DNA of 64,000 nucleotides from SICU01 sp964408235. Lineage in GTDB: Archaea; Nanobdellota; Nanobdellia; Pacearchaeales; GW2011-AR1. Made by a program: the position numbers and the translations under genes. The stretch lies in contig CAYOYN010000001.1 in NCBI GenBank assembly GCA_964408235.1, positions 62,001 through 126,000 of the forward strand, in the 5' to 3' direction. The notes below the pieces were generated by a model. It was not told where the DNA came from, ran no database searches, and was given only the letters and a program-made list of their open reading frames with translations. Of this stretch, positions 15,330 through 24,029 are shown in pieces; position 1 is the first letter of the stretch; every line of letters starts with the position of its first letter.

Positions 15330-18197
15330 TTATTCTCCGCAACCGCTTCTCTGAGTAGTATTACAACTGTTACACTTAATTGCGCAATTTCCAATTCTCT
15401 TTGCAGGACCACCACAAAGACCACAAACTAAACCTTCATCAGAAGTGAAAATTGTAAGTTCTTTCTGCTCTTCCTTAATTGCAGAATTTTCAATCTGAGG
15501 AATTTCAATTTCAAGAGTTTGAGTTTTACCGAATGTACCTAACATAAATTGAGAGATATAATCTACGATTGATGAAGCTGTTCTTATCTGAGTCCTTGTC
15601 TGATCTAGTGTTCCCTGTTCTTCAGCGTTTCGAACAAAACCGCTAGGCTCGAATTTCTGATGTCTAAATTTAGCAAATAAATCATTAACTGAAACTCCAT
15701 ATTGTAGGTTCATAGACATAGATAATGACCATGCGTCTATCAAACCACGAACAGTAGAACCTTGTTTTGCCATTGTTACAAATATTTCTCCTGGCCTACC
15801 ATCATCATAAAGCCCTACAGTCAAATAACCTTTATGATCTGCAAGTTCAAACTTATGAGTAAGAGATCTTCTAGTCTGAGGCAAAGGTTCTCTTGATTGT
15901 TTAACTGTAACGATCTCAGCTTTCTTTGTCATTTCCCCTTCAGTCTTTTTAACATTCAAAGGTTGTGAGCGTTTAGAGTTCTCTCTGTAAATTGCAACCG
16001 CTTTTAGTCCGCGCTCCCATGCAAACATGTACGCATCCATTATCTCTTCAACTGTAGCAGATTCTGGCATGTTAATTGTCTTTGAAATTGCTCCAGAGAT
16101 ATAAGGTTGACAAACAGCCATCATTAATACATGTCCTTTGTAGTGGATAGAACGTTTACCTTTAGCTGCTTTAAATGCGCAATCAAACACTGGTAAATGT
16201 TCCGTTTTCAAACCAGGAGCACCTTCAATAGTATCGTTTTTATTGATGTAATCTAAAATTTGTTTAGTGTCGTTCTCAGAGTAACCTAATCTACCCAAAG
16301 CCAACCCAACAGAACGATTAACTATCTTAAGCATTCCTCCTCCAGAAAGTACCTTATATTTTACCATTGCAATATCTGGTTCAATTCCAGTAGTGTCACA
16401 ATCCATCATGAATGCAATAGTTCCAGTTGGAGCCAACACTGTAGCTTGTGAGTTTCTATAACCATATTGTTTACCAAGTTCATAAGCGTCAGACCAAGAA
16501 TCCCATGCTTCATTAACTAAATAACGTAAATCATAAGGGATTTTATTTACATCAATATCTTTTACATGATCTCTGTGCATTTTAATTACTTCAAGCATAG
16601 ATTCGCGATTCTCATTATAACGAGGGAAAGGCCCTACAACAGATGCAATATTTGCGCTTGCTTTGTAAGCTTGTCCGCACATTAATGCAGTTATAGCAGC
16701 ACTAACTGCACGACCTTCATCAGAATCATAAGGTAAACCAAAGCTCATCAAAAGAGCACCTAAGTTAGCATATCCCAATCCAAGAGGTCTAAAGTCATGA
16801 GAGTTCTGAGCGATTTTTTCAGTAGGATATGAAGAACCATCTACTAATAGTTCCATTGACGTGATAAATCTATCAACTACTTTTTTGAAAGATTGAGCAT
16901 CGAATTTACCATCGTTTCCTAAAAATTTCATTAAATTGATTGATGCTAGATTACAAGCAGAATCGTCTAAGAACATATACTCAGAACAAGGGTTAGAAGC
17001 ATTTATTCTTCCAGAGGCTTTAGAAGTATGATATTTGTTAATTATTGTATCAAATTGCATTCCAGGGTCACCACAAATATGTGTTCCTTCAGCTATCTTT
17101 CTTAGCATATCTCGAGCCTTGAATGTTTCACAAACTCCTCCAGTCTTAACGTACTTAGTTTGCCACTCGCCATCATTCTTTACAGCTTCCATAAATGAAT
17201 CTGGAGCTCTAACAGACATATTACAATTTTGGAATGCAATAGAAGCATAAGCTTCTCCATTCATGCCTCCGGAATATCCTTGTTCAATTAAAGCCCAAGC
17301 TTTTTTCTCTTCTTTTTGCTTAGATTCAATAAAGTCAATAACATCTGGGTGATCCACATTAAGTATTTCCATTTTTGCAGCCCTGCGTGTCTTTCCTCCT
17401 GACTTAATGGCTCCAGCATAAGCGTCATAACCCCTCATAAAAGACATAGGTCCACTACTTCTTCCTCCGCCGGTCAATTTCTCTTTACTACTTCTCAAAG
17501 TTGAACGATTAGTTCCTGTTCCACTTCCGGCCTTGAATAAATTAGCTTCTGATACTTGAACTGCCATAATAGAATCCATTGTATCTTCCATGCTTTGAAT
17601 GAAGCAAGCAGAACATTGAGGTCTATCCATTGTTTTTTGCGAATGAACTATTTTATTTGTAGCAGAGTCCCAAACATAAGCTGAAACCCCTCCCGCGTTA
17701 GGGTGATATTCCTGAATTCCTACATTAAACCAAACAGGCGAATTAAATACAGCCATTTGATTCAAACAAATGGATGCAACCTCATCCCTTAAAGAATCAG
17801 CTTGTTCTTGATTAAAATATTTCTGTTTTACTGCTTGTCTTGCTATAAAACGAGAAACTCTTCCAATAATCTTTTCAACAGAATCCTCACGTTCATTTTT
17901 AGCCTGATCTCCCCAGAAATATTTACTTGCAACAACTTTCAAGGCAAGAGTGCTCCAGAATTCAGGTTTTTTAACGCCTCTTTGAGTAAATACTACTTTA
18001 CCCATATCATCTGTAACTGCAACATCTTCACTTACCCAATTAATTTCTGCACCATACATATTGTATTTGTATGGGTCTCGCCCTAGCTTAGTAAAATACC
18101 TTTCAACTAAAGAATTAGGGTTTGCGAAATCGGTTGCCTGCTTTGAAACAAAAATAGAAGAGTTTTCGTCTTCAGATCCATTGTTTTCAAAGTTCAT
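15330..18197 (-). CDS. nrdJ: Class II (adenosylcobalamin-dependent) ribonucleotide reductase
   Basis: The 955-residue B12-type reductase is complete. Present are FNSPVWFNVG, CSACFIQSMEDTM (a redox cysteine), the GSGTGTNRSTLR nucleotide site, NPCSEY with the thiyl Cys and Glu, and PTGTIAFMMDCDTTGIEP. The C-terminal cysteine cluster (CGLCGG, CNSCN, SGCG) shuttles reducing equivalents. It makes dNTPs without oxygen. No cobalamin synthesis genes are in the window, so cobalamin may be scavenged. Unusually it has a GAGGAT Shine-Dalgarno (18207-18212) 9 nt before the ATG. A TTTATATA box near 18280-18287 predicts a leader of about 55-60 nt. Confidence 0.96.
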   Translation of the reverse strand: MNFENNGSEDENSSIFVSKQATDFANPNSLVERYFTKLGRDPYKYNMYGAEINWVSEDVAVTDDMGKVVFTQRGVKKPEFWSTLALKVVASKYFWGDQAKNEREDSVEKIIGRVSRFIARQAVKQKYFNQEQADSLRDEVASICLNQMAVFNSPVWFNVGIQEYHPNAGGVSAYVWDSATNKIVHSQKTMDRPQCSACFIQSMEDTMDSIMAVQVSEANLFKAGSGTGTNRSTLRSSKEKLTGGGRSSGPMSFMRGYDAYAGAIKSGGKTRRAAKMEILNVDHPDVIDFIESKQKEEKKAWALIEQGYSGGMNGEAYASIAFQNCNMSVRAPDSFMEAVKNDGEWQTKYVKTGGVCETFKARDMLRKIAEGTHICGDPGMQFDTIINKYHTSKASGRINASNPCSEYMFLDDSACNLASINLMKFLGNDGKFDAQSFKKVVDRFITSMELLVDGSSYPTEKIAQNSHDFRPLGLGYANLGALLMSFGLPYDSDEGRAVSAAITALMCGQAYKASANIASVVGPFPRYNENRESMLEVIKMHRDHVKDIDVNKIPYDLRYLVNEAWDSWSDAYELGKQYGYRNSQATVLAPTGTIAFMMDCDTTGIEPDIAMVKYKVLSGGGMLKIVNRSVGLALGRLGYSENDTKQILDYINKNDTIEGAPGLKTEHLPVFDCAFKAAKGKRSIHYKGHVLMMAVCQPYISGAISKTINMPESATVEEIMDAYMFAWERGLKAVAIYRENSKRSQPLNVKKTEGEMTKKAEIVTVKQSREPLPQTRRSLTHKFELADHKGYLTVGLYDDGRPGEIFVTMAKQGSTVRGLIDAWSLSMSMNLQYGVSVNDLFAKFRHQKFEPSGFVRNAEEQGTLDQTRTQIRTASSIVDYISQFMLGTFGKTQTLEIEIPQIENSAIKEEQKELTIFTSDEGLVCGLCGGPAKRIGNCAIKCNSCNTTQRSGCGE

Positions 18198-18426
18198 TAT
18201 CTTTTTATCCTCTTTTCACCGTCGATAAAAAACATTTTGCGAATATTTTTTTCAACTTATTTTCCTCAAACAAATTCCATATATAAACTTTTATGTAATT
18301 AATTGCTTAATCAATTATTTCTTGATTAATTTTTTAGTAGTAATGTATTTTTTCATAAAAATATCAATATTTGATCAAATAATAAGAGACAGTAAAGCTT
18401 TTAACAGACTAAGTTAAGTAAATATC

Positions 18427-19833
18427 ATGAGATACTCAATTAAACTTTTATTATCTTCATTTTTGATCCTAACCTCATTTTTCTTAATTCTTAGTAATTC
18501 TTCTGCAGTCGTAAGCACTTTTGATGAAATAAATTATTCTTCAGATTATAATCTAATCTTAGTAATGGATGGAGACAGTATTACTGCAGACGTTAACAAT
18601 CACGGAGTTCAGTTAAGAAGTCTTAGCGGTTATTTTGGAAAGGCAAGATTCCACAATATTGCTATTCCATCTTTAACTGCAGATCAAATAAGAAATAAGT
18701 ATTCAACAGATATCGTAGGGTATAAGCCATCCCAAATAAATGACGAAGGTTACTACATAGTTTATGCGGGAATAAATGATATCATGTTCTCGCAATCAGC
18801 GGATTCAACCTATTTAGAATTGAAAGATATTTGGGCTCAAGCAAGAGCAGATGGATTTAAAGTAGTGGCATTTACATTAGCCCCTACAATTTTCACTGAA
18901 ACAATCGGAACAAACTCTCAAGAACTAGTTAAATTAAATAAACTAATAGTTAGCGATGCTAGTCTGTATGATTATTTAGTTAGGCCAGAATTCTTGATTA
19001 ATAATTATACAAACACAGTTTATTATCAATCAGATCAAGTTCATTGGACGCCTGAAGCCTATAAACAAGTTGCTAGAATGATATACAATCAAATCGAAGC
19101 AAGACCATTTCAAACCTCTGCTAGTCCTTCTTCAACATGTTCAGGTCTTAATTGTCAAGATTTGATACTTAATCCTGCTGGAAAAAAAGTATACATCGGC
19201 GCAAGAGGTTCCAATCTTGATTCATCTCTTAATATATACGAAAACTCTCCAAATACAGACAGCCATTCAGGAATAAGTATTGAACAAGAAGGATTAGGAG
19301 ATTCAAAAATAGGATTTTTATTAAAAAATATAGCAACTTATAGTATTGGTTTAGATAATCTAGCACAAGGCTCTAAGTTTAGATTAGTTTCAGGCACAAA
19401 CTTGAGCAGAAACATTATTTTTGAAGCAGCCTATCCAGGGTTTGCATTATTTTCCATCGGCAACAAGCTAAGCCCTTCACAATTCAGAATAACAACTAAT
19501 GATTCAAACAATTATGGTGATTCAAATATAATCCTTGAGCAATTAGGCTCTGGAGATCCAAGAATGCAATTTATAGTAAATGGAATATACGGTTTGAAGG
19601 TTTGGAATATTGGAGTAGATTATAGTGATGCCGGGAAGTTCAAGATAAGTCAAGGAGCGAAGGGACGTTTAGAAATTCAAACCGCTCTAGAAATAGACAC
19701 TTCCGCTAATGTCAGATTACCTACTGGAAAATTAACTATATCTCAATTAAGTGGGAATTATGTTGCAGGTTCAGCATATGTTTGTGTCAAGAATAATGGA
19801 GAACTTTTTGCTAGCGAAACAGCTTGTCCTTAA
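18427..19833 (+). CDS. Secreted SGNH hydrolase with C-terminal beta repeats
   Basis: The 468-residue protein begins with a signal peptide (hydrophobic residues about 7-27). An SGNH/GDSL-like hydrolase follows: MDGDSIT with the catalytic Ser near residue 51, AGINDI with Asn, and HWTPEAY with His. After residue about 235 there are two similar beta-rich repeats (SGISIEQEGLGDSKIGFLL and SNIILEQLGSGDPRMQFIV, each followed by an IG-D segment). The protein ends with YVCVKNNGELFASETACP, a terminal signature I associate with surface proteins of small-genome archaea and bacteria. It may deacylate envelope or host glycans. A GCTTTTAAC TATA-like box lies 27 nt before the ATG. Confidence 0.8.
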   Translation: MRYSIKLLLSSFLILTSFFLILSNSSAVVSTFDEINYSSDYNLILVMDGDSITADVNNHGVQLRSLSGYFGKARFHNIAIPSLTADQIRNKYSTDIVGYKPSQINDEGYYIVYAGINDIMFSQSADSTYLELKDIWAQARADGFKVVAFTLAPTIFTETIGTNSQELVKLNKLIVSDASLYDYLVRPEFLINNYTNTVYYQSDQVHWTPEAYKQVARMIYNQIEARPFQTSASPSSTCSGLNCQDLILNPAGKKVYIGARGSNLDSSLNIYENSPNTDSHSGISIEQEGLGDSKIGFLLKNIATYSIGLDNLAQGSKFRLVSGTNLSRNIIFEAAYPGFALFSIGNKLSPSQFRITTNDSNNYGDSNIILEQLGSGDPRMQFIVNGIYGLKVWNIGVDYSDAGKFKISQGAKGRLEIQTALEIDTSANVRLPTGKLTISQLSGNYVAGSAYVCVKNNGELFASETACP

Positions 19834-19861
19834 TTATTTAGAAGCATCAGTGAATTGAACG

Positions 19862-19922
19862 TCAAAAAAATCTTGCAGTTGATTTTTTGGACACTCACAA
19901 TGCTCTTTAAGGTGGCATTGTG
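19862..19922. terminator. Two adjacent hairpins between convergent genes
   Basis: Arms TCAAAAAAATC (19862-19872) and GATTTTTTGGA (19881-19891) form a stem with one mismatch and long A/T tracts. CACAATGC (19896-19903) and GCATTGTG (19915-19922) form a perfect 8-bp stem spanning the nuclease stop codon. Their position between convergent SGNH and nuclease genes suits bidirectional transcript ending. Confidence 0.5.
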
Positions 19923-20770
19923 ATGTCATCTGGTAGAAAAAGAGTAGCTTTCTTTTGTACTTCTTCAAAATTCTTTATATATTCCTCGTAAGTTGTATTA
20001 TTATCCTTCTTATAATTGCACCAATCACAGTATCTTCCATTGCAAGAAGGCCATTCTGTGGTTGTTTCTATTTTCTTTATCAATTCAATTGTGTCTCGTT
20101 TTAATTTTTCAAGTTGTTCATCAGTTCTGGATGAAGTCACCTGCCTATTAAAATTCAAAAAATGCCAAACTAATTTTACTTTTATTTCTTGTCCAAAAGC
20201 TTCCTTCAAACCTATATGGTAAAAAGCAAGTTGCCTATCATTATCAAAATCCTCTTTCTTCTTCATAGATTGGTTTGTTTTATAATCGTGGACTTCGTAA
20301 GTTCCATCCTCAGACATGTCTAATCTATCAATAAATCCTTGGACCTTATATTTCCCATCAGGGTCTAAAGAAAAAAGAACTTTTCTTTCTATTGCAAGCA
20401 CATTTTGTTTGAATGGCTTGTTTTTAGTATAATAATCTGTTAAAAATCTAATTCCTTTATTATATGCTTCAATATCATCTCCATTTTCAGCCCTTAAACT
20501 TTCATCTTGCAATAAAGACATCCATTTCTCAGTAAAATATTCAGTTAAATCATCAATACTTACCTCTCTATGTTTTACTTGATGATAAAGCCATTCAAGG
20601 GCTTCGTGAACTGCACTACCTAGAAATAGTGGAATAGTAGTAGGCATAGGAGGGGCCTTTTTATCGATATACTTTAACTTGTAAAATTCAGGACAAGATT
20701 CATACAACCAAAGTTTAGAGTGTGAATAGATTACTTCTCCGTTTCCATTGCCTGATTTTTTTGCCATCAT
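19907..20770 (-). CDS. Fe-S PD-(D/E)XK nuclease (RecB/Cas4-like)
   Basis: The 287-residue protein belongs to the PD-(D/E)XK (RecB-like) nuclease family. Visible are the N-terminal helix SKLWLYESCPEFYKLKY, FLGSAVHEALEWLY with a catalytic His, GFIDRLD and EVHDYKTN (D-x-K). Four cysteines (C26, C243, C248, C251; N-terminal one plus C-x4-C-x2-C) match the iron-sulfur clasp of AddB/Cas4 nucleases. No cas1/cas2 or CRISPR array is nearby, so a repair role is more likely than spacer acquisition. A GAGGAT Shine-Dalgarno (20776-20781) precedes the start. Confidence 0.85.
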   Translation of the reverse strand: MMAKKSGNGNGEVIYSHSKLWLYESCPEFYKLKYIDKKAPPMPTTIPLFLGSAVHEALEWLYHQVKHREVSIDDLTEYFTEKWMSLLQDESLRAENGDDIEAYNKGIRFLTDYYTKNKPFKQNVLAIERKVLFSLDPDGKYKVQGFIDRLDMSEDGTYEVHDYKTNQSMKKKEDFDNDRQLAFYHIGLKEAFGQEIKVKLVWHFLNFNRQVTSSRTDEQLEKLKRDTIELIKKIETTTEWPSCNGRYCDWCNYKKDNNTTYEEYIKNFEEVQKKATLFLPDDITMPP

Positions 20771-20838
20771 CCTTTATCCTCTTATGTCAGAGACATAAAA
20801 ACTCAGCTTATAAAAACATGTCTATAAAAATAGGTAAA

Positions 20839-20916
20839 TTATCTTCCTGCAACTCTTCTAGATACTTTTCTCTTTAAGATTGCTTTTCTTCTTGATCTTC
20901 TTATTGTCTTTCTCAT
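20839..20916 (-). CDS. Tiny highly basic 25-residue protein
   Basis: A 26-codon frame beginning MRKTIRRSRRKA has 13 Arg/Lys among 25 residues. A palindromic TTTATAAA box (20938-20945) is centred 25.5 nt before its ATG, the same spacing as at confident leaderless genes such as the cysteine desulfurase. This supports a real gene. Size and charge recall ribosomal protein eL41, but the sequence lacks the Trp-rich eL41 pattern, so identity is open; another small ribosome-associated protein is possible. Confidence 0.6.
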   Translation of the reverse strand: MRKTIRRSRRKAILKRKVSRRVAGR

Positions 20917-20937
20917 ACCAAATAATTGTAAAAATTG

Positions 20938-20945
20938 TTTATAAA
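20938..20945. promoter_or_regulatory. Palindromic TATA box of the tiny basic gene
   Basis: GTTTATAAAC is self-complementary and lies 25.5 nt (centre) before the minus-strand ATG at 20916. The plus-strand side holds only very short frames (20946-21048), so any rightward transcript would be non-coding. Confidence 0.55.
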
Positions 20946-21048
20946 CTTTACCTTATGGAGTAATGTCACAAAAAAGGGATGTGAAATGCAAGGCCACATT
21001 CGGGACTTATTAAAATTAATTTACTAAATTTTCAATAATTGATGATTT

Positions 21049-22152
21049 TTAAATCAAACCTCTTAAAACTTTCAAGAAATAATCTGCATCACTCTTCTTT
21101 ACATCATAAGGTAAGGAAATTCTAATAGAGCTTTTCATTTCTTTAGAAGATAACCCGATACTTTTCAAAGCATTATCTTCAACATCTTTCCTAGAGTCAC
21201 AAGCGCTTCCAATTGAAATGTATATTCCTTTGGAAGATAAATCATAAAGTAATCTTTCGGCATCTATAGACTGAAGGGTAACAAAAATATTATTTACTAA
21301 TCTATTATCTATTGAACCAATCACTTTACCTCCAATTTTTTCAAGTTCAAAAATTAAATAATCTCTAATCTTTGAAACATTACTCCAATCTTTTTTTAAA
21401 GACATTTCAATAGCTTTAGCAAATCCAATAATTCCTGGAACATTTTCTGTTCCGCTTCGTAAACCTTTTTCTTGGCCCCCGCCTTGAATTAAAGGAGATA
21501 TTTTAACTCCGTCTTTGACATATAAAATTCCTATTCCTTTAGGCCCGTTAATTTTATGTGCAGAAGCAGAAAGTAAATCAATATTCCAATCGTGGACTAG
21601 TATCTTTGTCTTTCCAAAAGTTTGTGCAGCATCCGTGTGAAATAAGGTGCCTTTTTTCTTGCATATGTCTCCTATTTTTTTTAAGTCTTGAATTGTTCCA
21701 AAGATATTATTTCCATGCATAACTGAAACAAAAAGAGTTTCTGAATCGATATTTTCTTCGATAAAACCTAAATCAACAAACCCTTCATTATTTACTGGAA
21801 TTTCTACTATTTTATAACCCCAATTCTTGAAAAGATTAGCAGTTTCGCGAACGGAAGGATGTTCAATAGAGGAAATTAAGATTTTCTTTTTTTGCGTTGT
21901 ATGAGCAAGTCCTGAAAAGATCCAATTATTTGATTCTGTAGTGCCGGAAGTAAAATAAATCTCATAAGGTTTCGCACCTATTGCTCTTGCAATTTTGGTT
22001 CTTGATTCAAGAACTATTTTAGAAGCCTTGTCTCCTAAAGCATGAGAAGAGCTAGGATTCCCGTAATTTTTAATCATGCAATCCCTAACTACTTCAACAA
22101 CTTCTTTATCTACGGCTGTTGTAGAGCTAGCATCAAAATACAATTCTTTCAT
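21049..22152 (-). CDS. Cysteine desulfurase (NifS/IscS-like)
   Basis: The 367-residue PLP enzyme is complete: YFDASSTT at the N-terminus, NPSSSHALGDKA, TSGTTESNN, HGNNIFGT, HTDAAQTFGK, the PLP lysine in SASAHKINGPKGIG, and a persulfide cysteine in GSACDS (about residue 318). It releases sulfur from cysteine as an enzyme-bound persulfide. No IscU/SufB-type scaffold is nearby, so its acceptor may be a tRNA thiolase. It shares a promoter palindrome with the divergent 113-residue gene. Confidence 0.93.
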   Translation of the reverse strand: MKELYFDASSTTAVDKEVVEVVRDCMIKNYGNPSSSHALGDKASKIVLESRTKIARAIGAKPYEIYFTSGTTESNNWIFSGLAHTTQKKKILISSIEHPSVRETANLFKNWGYKIVEIPVNNEGFVDLGFIEENIDSETLFVSVMHGNNIFGTIQDLKKIGDICKKKGTLFHTDAAQTFGKTKILVHDWNIDLLSASAHKINGPKGIGILYVKDGVKISPLIQGGGQEKGLRSGTENVPGIIGFAKAIEMSLKKDWSNVSKIRDYLIFELEKIGGKVIGSIDNRLVNNIFVTLQSIDAERLLYDLSSKGIYISIGSACDSRKDVEDNALKSIGLSSKEMKSSIRISLPYDVKKSDADYFLKVLRGLI

Positions 22153-22173
22153 TACTCTCTAAATATAATAATC

Positions 22174-22181
22174 TTTATAAA
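22174..22181. promoter_or_regulatory. Shared symmetric TATA box for two divergent leaderless genes
   Basis: The palindrome TTTATAAA is centred at 22177.5, exactly 25.5 nt from both divergent ATGs (22152 minus, 22203 plus). A single TATA element can thus place both transcription starts at the start codons. Confidence 0.75.
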
Positions 22182-22202
22182 ACAATCTTCCAAGATAAAA
22201 CT

Positions 22203-22544
22203 ATGACTTTAGATTTTTCAGGAGTTAGGGGAGGAATAGTTGTAGGTTATCAATTTGATATTGTCGAAAAAAGACCTGTTAGAAGAGCAGTAGCATTTGA
22301 AGAGGCAGTATTACCCTATGCAGCAGTTAACCCTACAAGATGGGAAGCATATGCTAACATGAGAGATCATGTAAAATCTATAGGTGAAAAACAAAGAAAT
22401 AGAAGCGGTATAGATTTTGAGTTAGATGCCAAAGACGCTTTGAGAAAAGAAGTTTTAACTAAAACTATGCAATTAATAGCAGATGTTTACTTAAGCAAAG
22501 GTTTTATTCATAACGAACCAATTCCAAAGAAAGAAGTAAGATAA
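22203..22544 (+). CDS. Conserved-looking hypothetical protein
   Basis: The 113-residue protein is not recognised. It has a short beta-rich start (GGIVVGYQFDIVEKRPVRRAVAF), then helices and a basic C-terminus, and no membrane segment or cysteines. It is divergently transcribed from the cysteine desulfurase through one symmetric TATA box, which suggests co-expression. The xthA-like gene follows after 26 nt. Confidence 0.55.
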   Translation: MTLDFSGVRGGIVVGYQFDIVEKRPVRRAVAFEEAVLPYAAVNPTRWEAYANMRDHVKSIGEKQRNRSGIDFELDAKDALRKEVLTKTMQLIADVYLSKGFIHNEPIPKKEVR

Positions 22545-22570
22545 TTAAATAGAATATTATTTGATATTAC

Positions 22571-23326
22571 ATGAAAATAATTTCTTGGAATGTTAATGGG
22601 ATTCGCGCAGCCATAAAAAAAGGATTTCTTGATTCAATGAAGAAAGAAAATGCAGATATTATTTGCCTTCAAGAAATAAAGGCGCATCCAGAACAAGTTG
22701 ATAAAATTCTTTCAGATTACGAGCATCATGTTTGGAATCCGGCAGAAAAGAAAGGTTATTCTGGAACTGCGATATTTAGTAAGGTCAAACCAATTTCAAT
22801 AAAGCTAGGGAAAGAATTATTAGGGGACTCTGAAGGTAGAGTAATAGTTGCAGAGTTTGAAAGATTTTTTTTAGTAAATGTTTATACTCCGAATTCCCAA
22901 AGGGGATTATTAAGATTAAGCCACAGATTGGAGTGGGATAATAAATTCTTGAAAATGTTAAAATTTTTAGAAAATAAAAAGCCTATAATTTTCTGCGGAG
23001 ACTTAAATGTTGCTCACAAGGAAATAGATATCGCTAGACCAAAGGATAATGTAAAAAATGCAGGTTTTACTCCTGAAGAAAGGAATAGTTTTGAAAATTA
23101 TATTACTCATGGATTCATAGATTCTTTCAGATATTTTCACCCAGATTTAAAAGACCAATATAGTTGGTGGAGTCAAATGCATAACGCAAGGGCAAAGAAT
23201 ATAGGGTGGAGAATAGATTATTTTTGTATCTCTGACTCTTTAAAGAATAATTTAGTATCAGCAAATATCTTAAAAGATATTAAAGGTAGCGATCATTGCC
23301 CTATTTCAATTAATCTAAAATTCTGA
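22571..23326 (+). CDS. xthA: Exodeoxyribonuclease III / AP endonuclease
   Basis: The 251-residue ExoIII-family enzyme starts at SWNVNGIRAAIKKG. It has LQEIKA with the metal-binding Glu, VYTPNSQ, CGDLNVAH with the catalytic Asp/Asn, SWWSQMHNARAKNIGWRIDY, and a final GSDHCPI. It cuts the backbone at abasic sites and trims 3' ends in base-excision repair. It ends 1 nt before the stop of the convergent gene. Confidence 0.95.
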   Translation: MKIISWNVNGIRAAIKKGFLDSMKKENADIICLQEIKAHPEQVDKILSDYEHHVWNPAEKKGYSGTAIFSKVKPISIKLGKELLGDSEGRVIVAEFERFFLVNVYTPNSQRGLLRLSHRLEWDNKFLKMLKFLENKKPIIFCGDLNVAHKEIDIARPKDNVKNAGFTPEERNSFENYITHGFIDSFRYFHPDLKDQYSWWSQMHNARAKNIGWRIDYFCISDSLKNNLVSANILKDIKGSDHCPISINLKF

Positions 23327-23327
23327 T

Positions 23328-23561
23328 CTATATTGAGCTCAAATAATCTTCTAATAATCTCTCTAATCTCTGCCTAACTTTTTTAGGTGCAAGTTCCTTA
23401 GAGTCTAGAGCACTCCACGTTCCCCAAGAGCCATAAAATTCCAACGCTTCGGTTTTTGACCTAAGAGGTAAACCAAAAAATGTAGGAGTATATTCAACAA
23501 CCATCAAGTAATAATTTGGGTTTTCAACCGAACGCCTTAATTCCAATAAGCGATAATTCAT
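23328..23561 (-). CDS. Small hypothetical protein
   Basis: The 77-residue soluble protein is not recognised. It is predicted to have a beta-rich N-terminal half (YYLMVVEYTPTFFG) and a basic helical end (VRQRLERLLEDYL). TATTTAAAAA near 23588-23596 lies 27-30 nt before the ATG, suggesting an independent leaderless transcript. Confidence 0.5.
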   Translation of the reverse strand: MNYRLLELRRSVENPNYYLMVVEYTPTFFGLPLRSKTEALEFYGSWGTWSALDSKELAPKKVRQRLERLLEDYLSSI

Positions 23562-23597
23562 AGAAAAAACATTATGAAAATGCTTTTTTAAATATAA

Positions 23598-23969
23598 TCA
23601 ATCAATATTGCAACCAGAAATTTGAATTAATTCTTCCAATTGCTTTACTCCATAAACTATTTGTTTACCTATGTGCCAAGCTGGAACCCCGCCCTCAGGA
23701 CATTCGTTTACATTGGAACAGATAATTGTGTTAATGGTCTTAGAAGCTTCAGTTCCAAACAAACCCAGTTGTGTTTCGCAGTCCGGACATGTATTAGATA
23801 CATAAAGCACAGCGTTTTTACCATTCAAACAAGTAGCAAGTTTCATTTTTTCATCTTCTCCAAGTACATAACCTGTAGTTTTTGAAAACCAATCGCTAAA
23901 ATAATAAAGCCCAAACAAGACAAGAATAAGAACTCCAAAGGTAATCATTGTTTTTCTATACTGTTCCAT
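23598..23969 (-). CDS. Membrane-anchored thioredoxin-like protein (CPDC)
   Basis: The 123-residue protein has one N-terminal transmembrane helix (about residues 8-28), then a thioredoxin/glutaredoxin-like domain with active site NTCPDCETQ. A second cysteine pair (IICSNVNEC) and the GVPAWHI segment correspond to the cis-proline loop. It is likely an extracytoplasmic disulfide oxidoreductase, similar to the redox domain often linked to VKOR; no VKOR is in the window. It is divergent from lemA. Confidence 0.75.
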   Translation of the reverse strand: MEQYRKTMITFGVLILVLFGLYYFSDWFSKTTGYVLGEDEKMKLATCLNGKNAVLYVSNTCPDCETQLGLFGTEASKTINTIICSNVNECPEGGVPAWHIGKQIVYGVKQLEELIQISGCNID

Positions 23970-24029
23970 ATTTACTAAAGTATTAGAACCTATAAAAACA
24001 TTTATAATAAGCTCAAATCAGTAGATATT

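Noticed and set aside
8384..19898. The decamer GGACACTCAC occurs both downstream of tRNA-Lys (8384) and after the SGNH gene (19889), each in a hairpin region.
   Set aside because: Only two copies of 10 bp and the surrounding structures differ, so chance cannot be excluded.
19907..20770. Cas4 identity for the PD-(D/E)XK nuclease.
   Set aside because: No cas1, cas2 or CRISPR array is visible, and the Fe-S arrangement is shared with AddB-type repair nucleases.
20963..21010. Short plus-strand frames to the right of the TTTATAAA palindrome at 20938.
   Set aside because: They are 13-16 codons, do not fit the 25-26 nt promoter spacing, and show no family resemblance.
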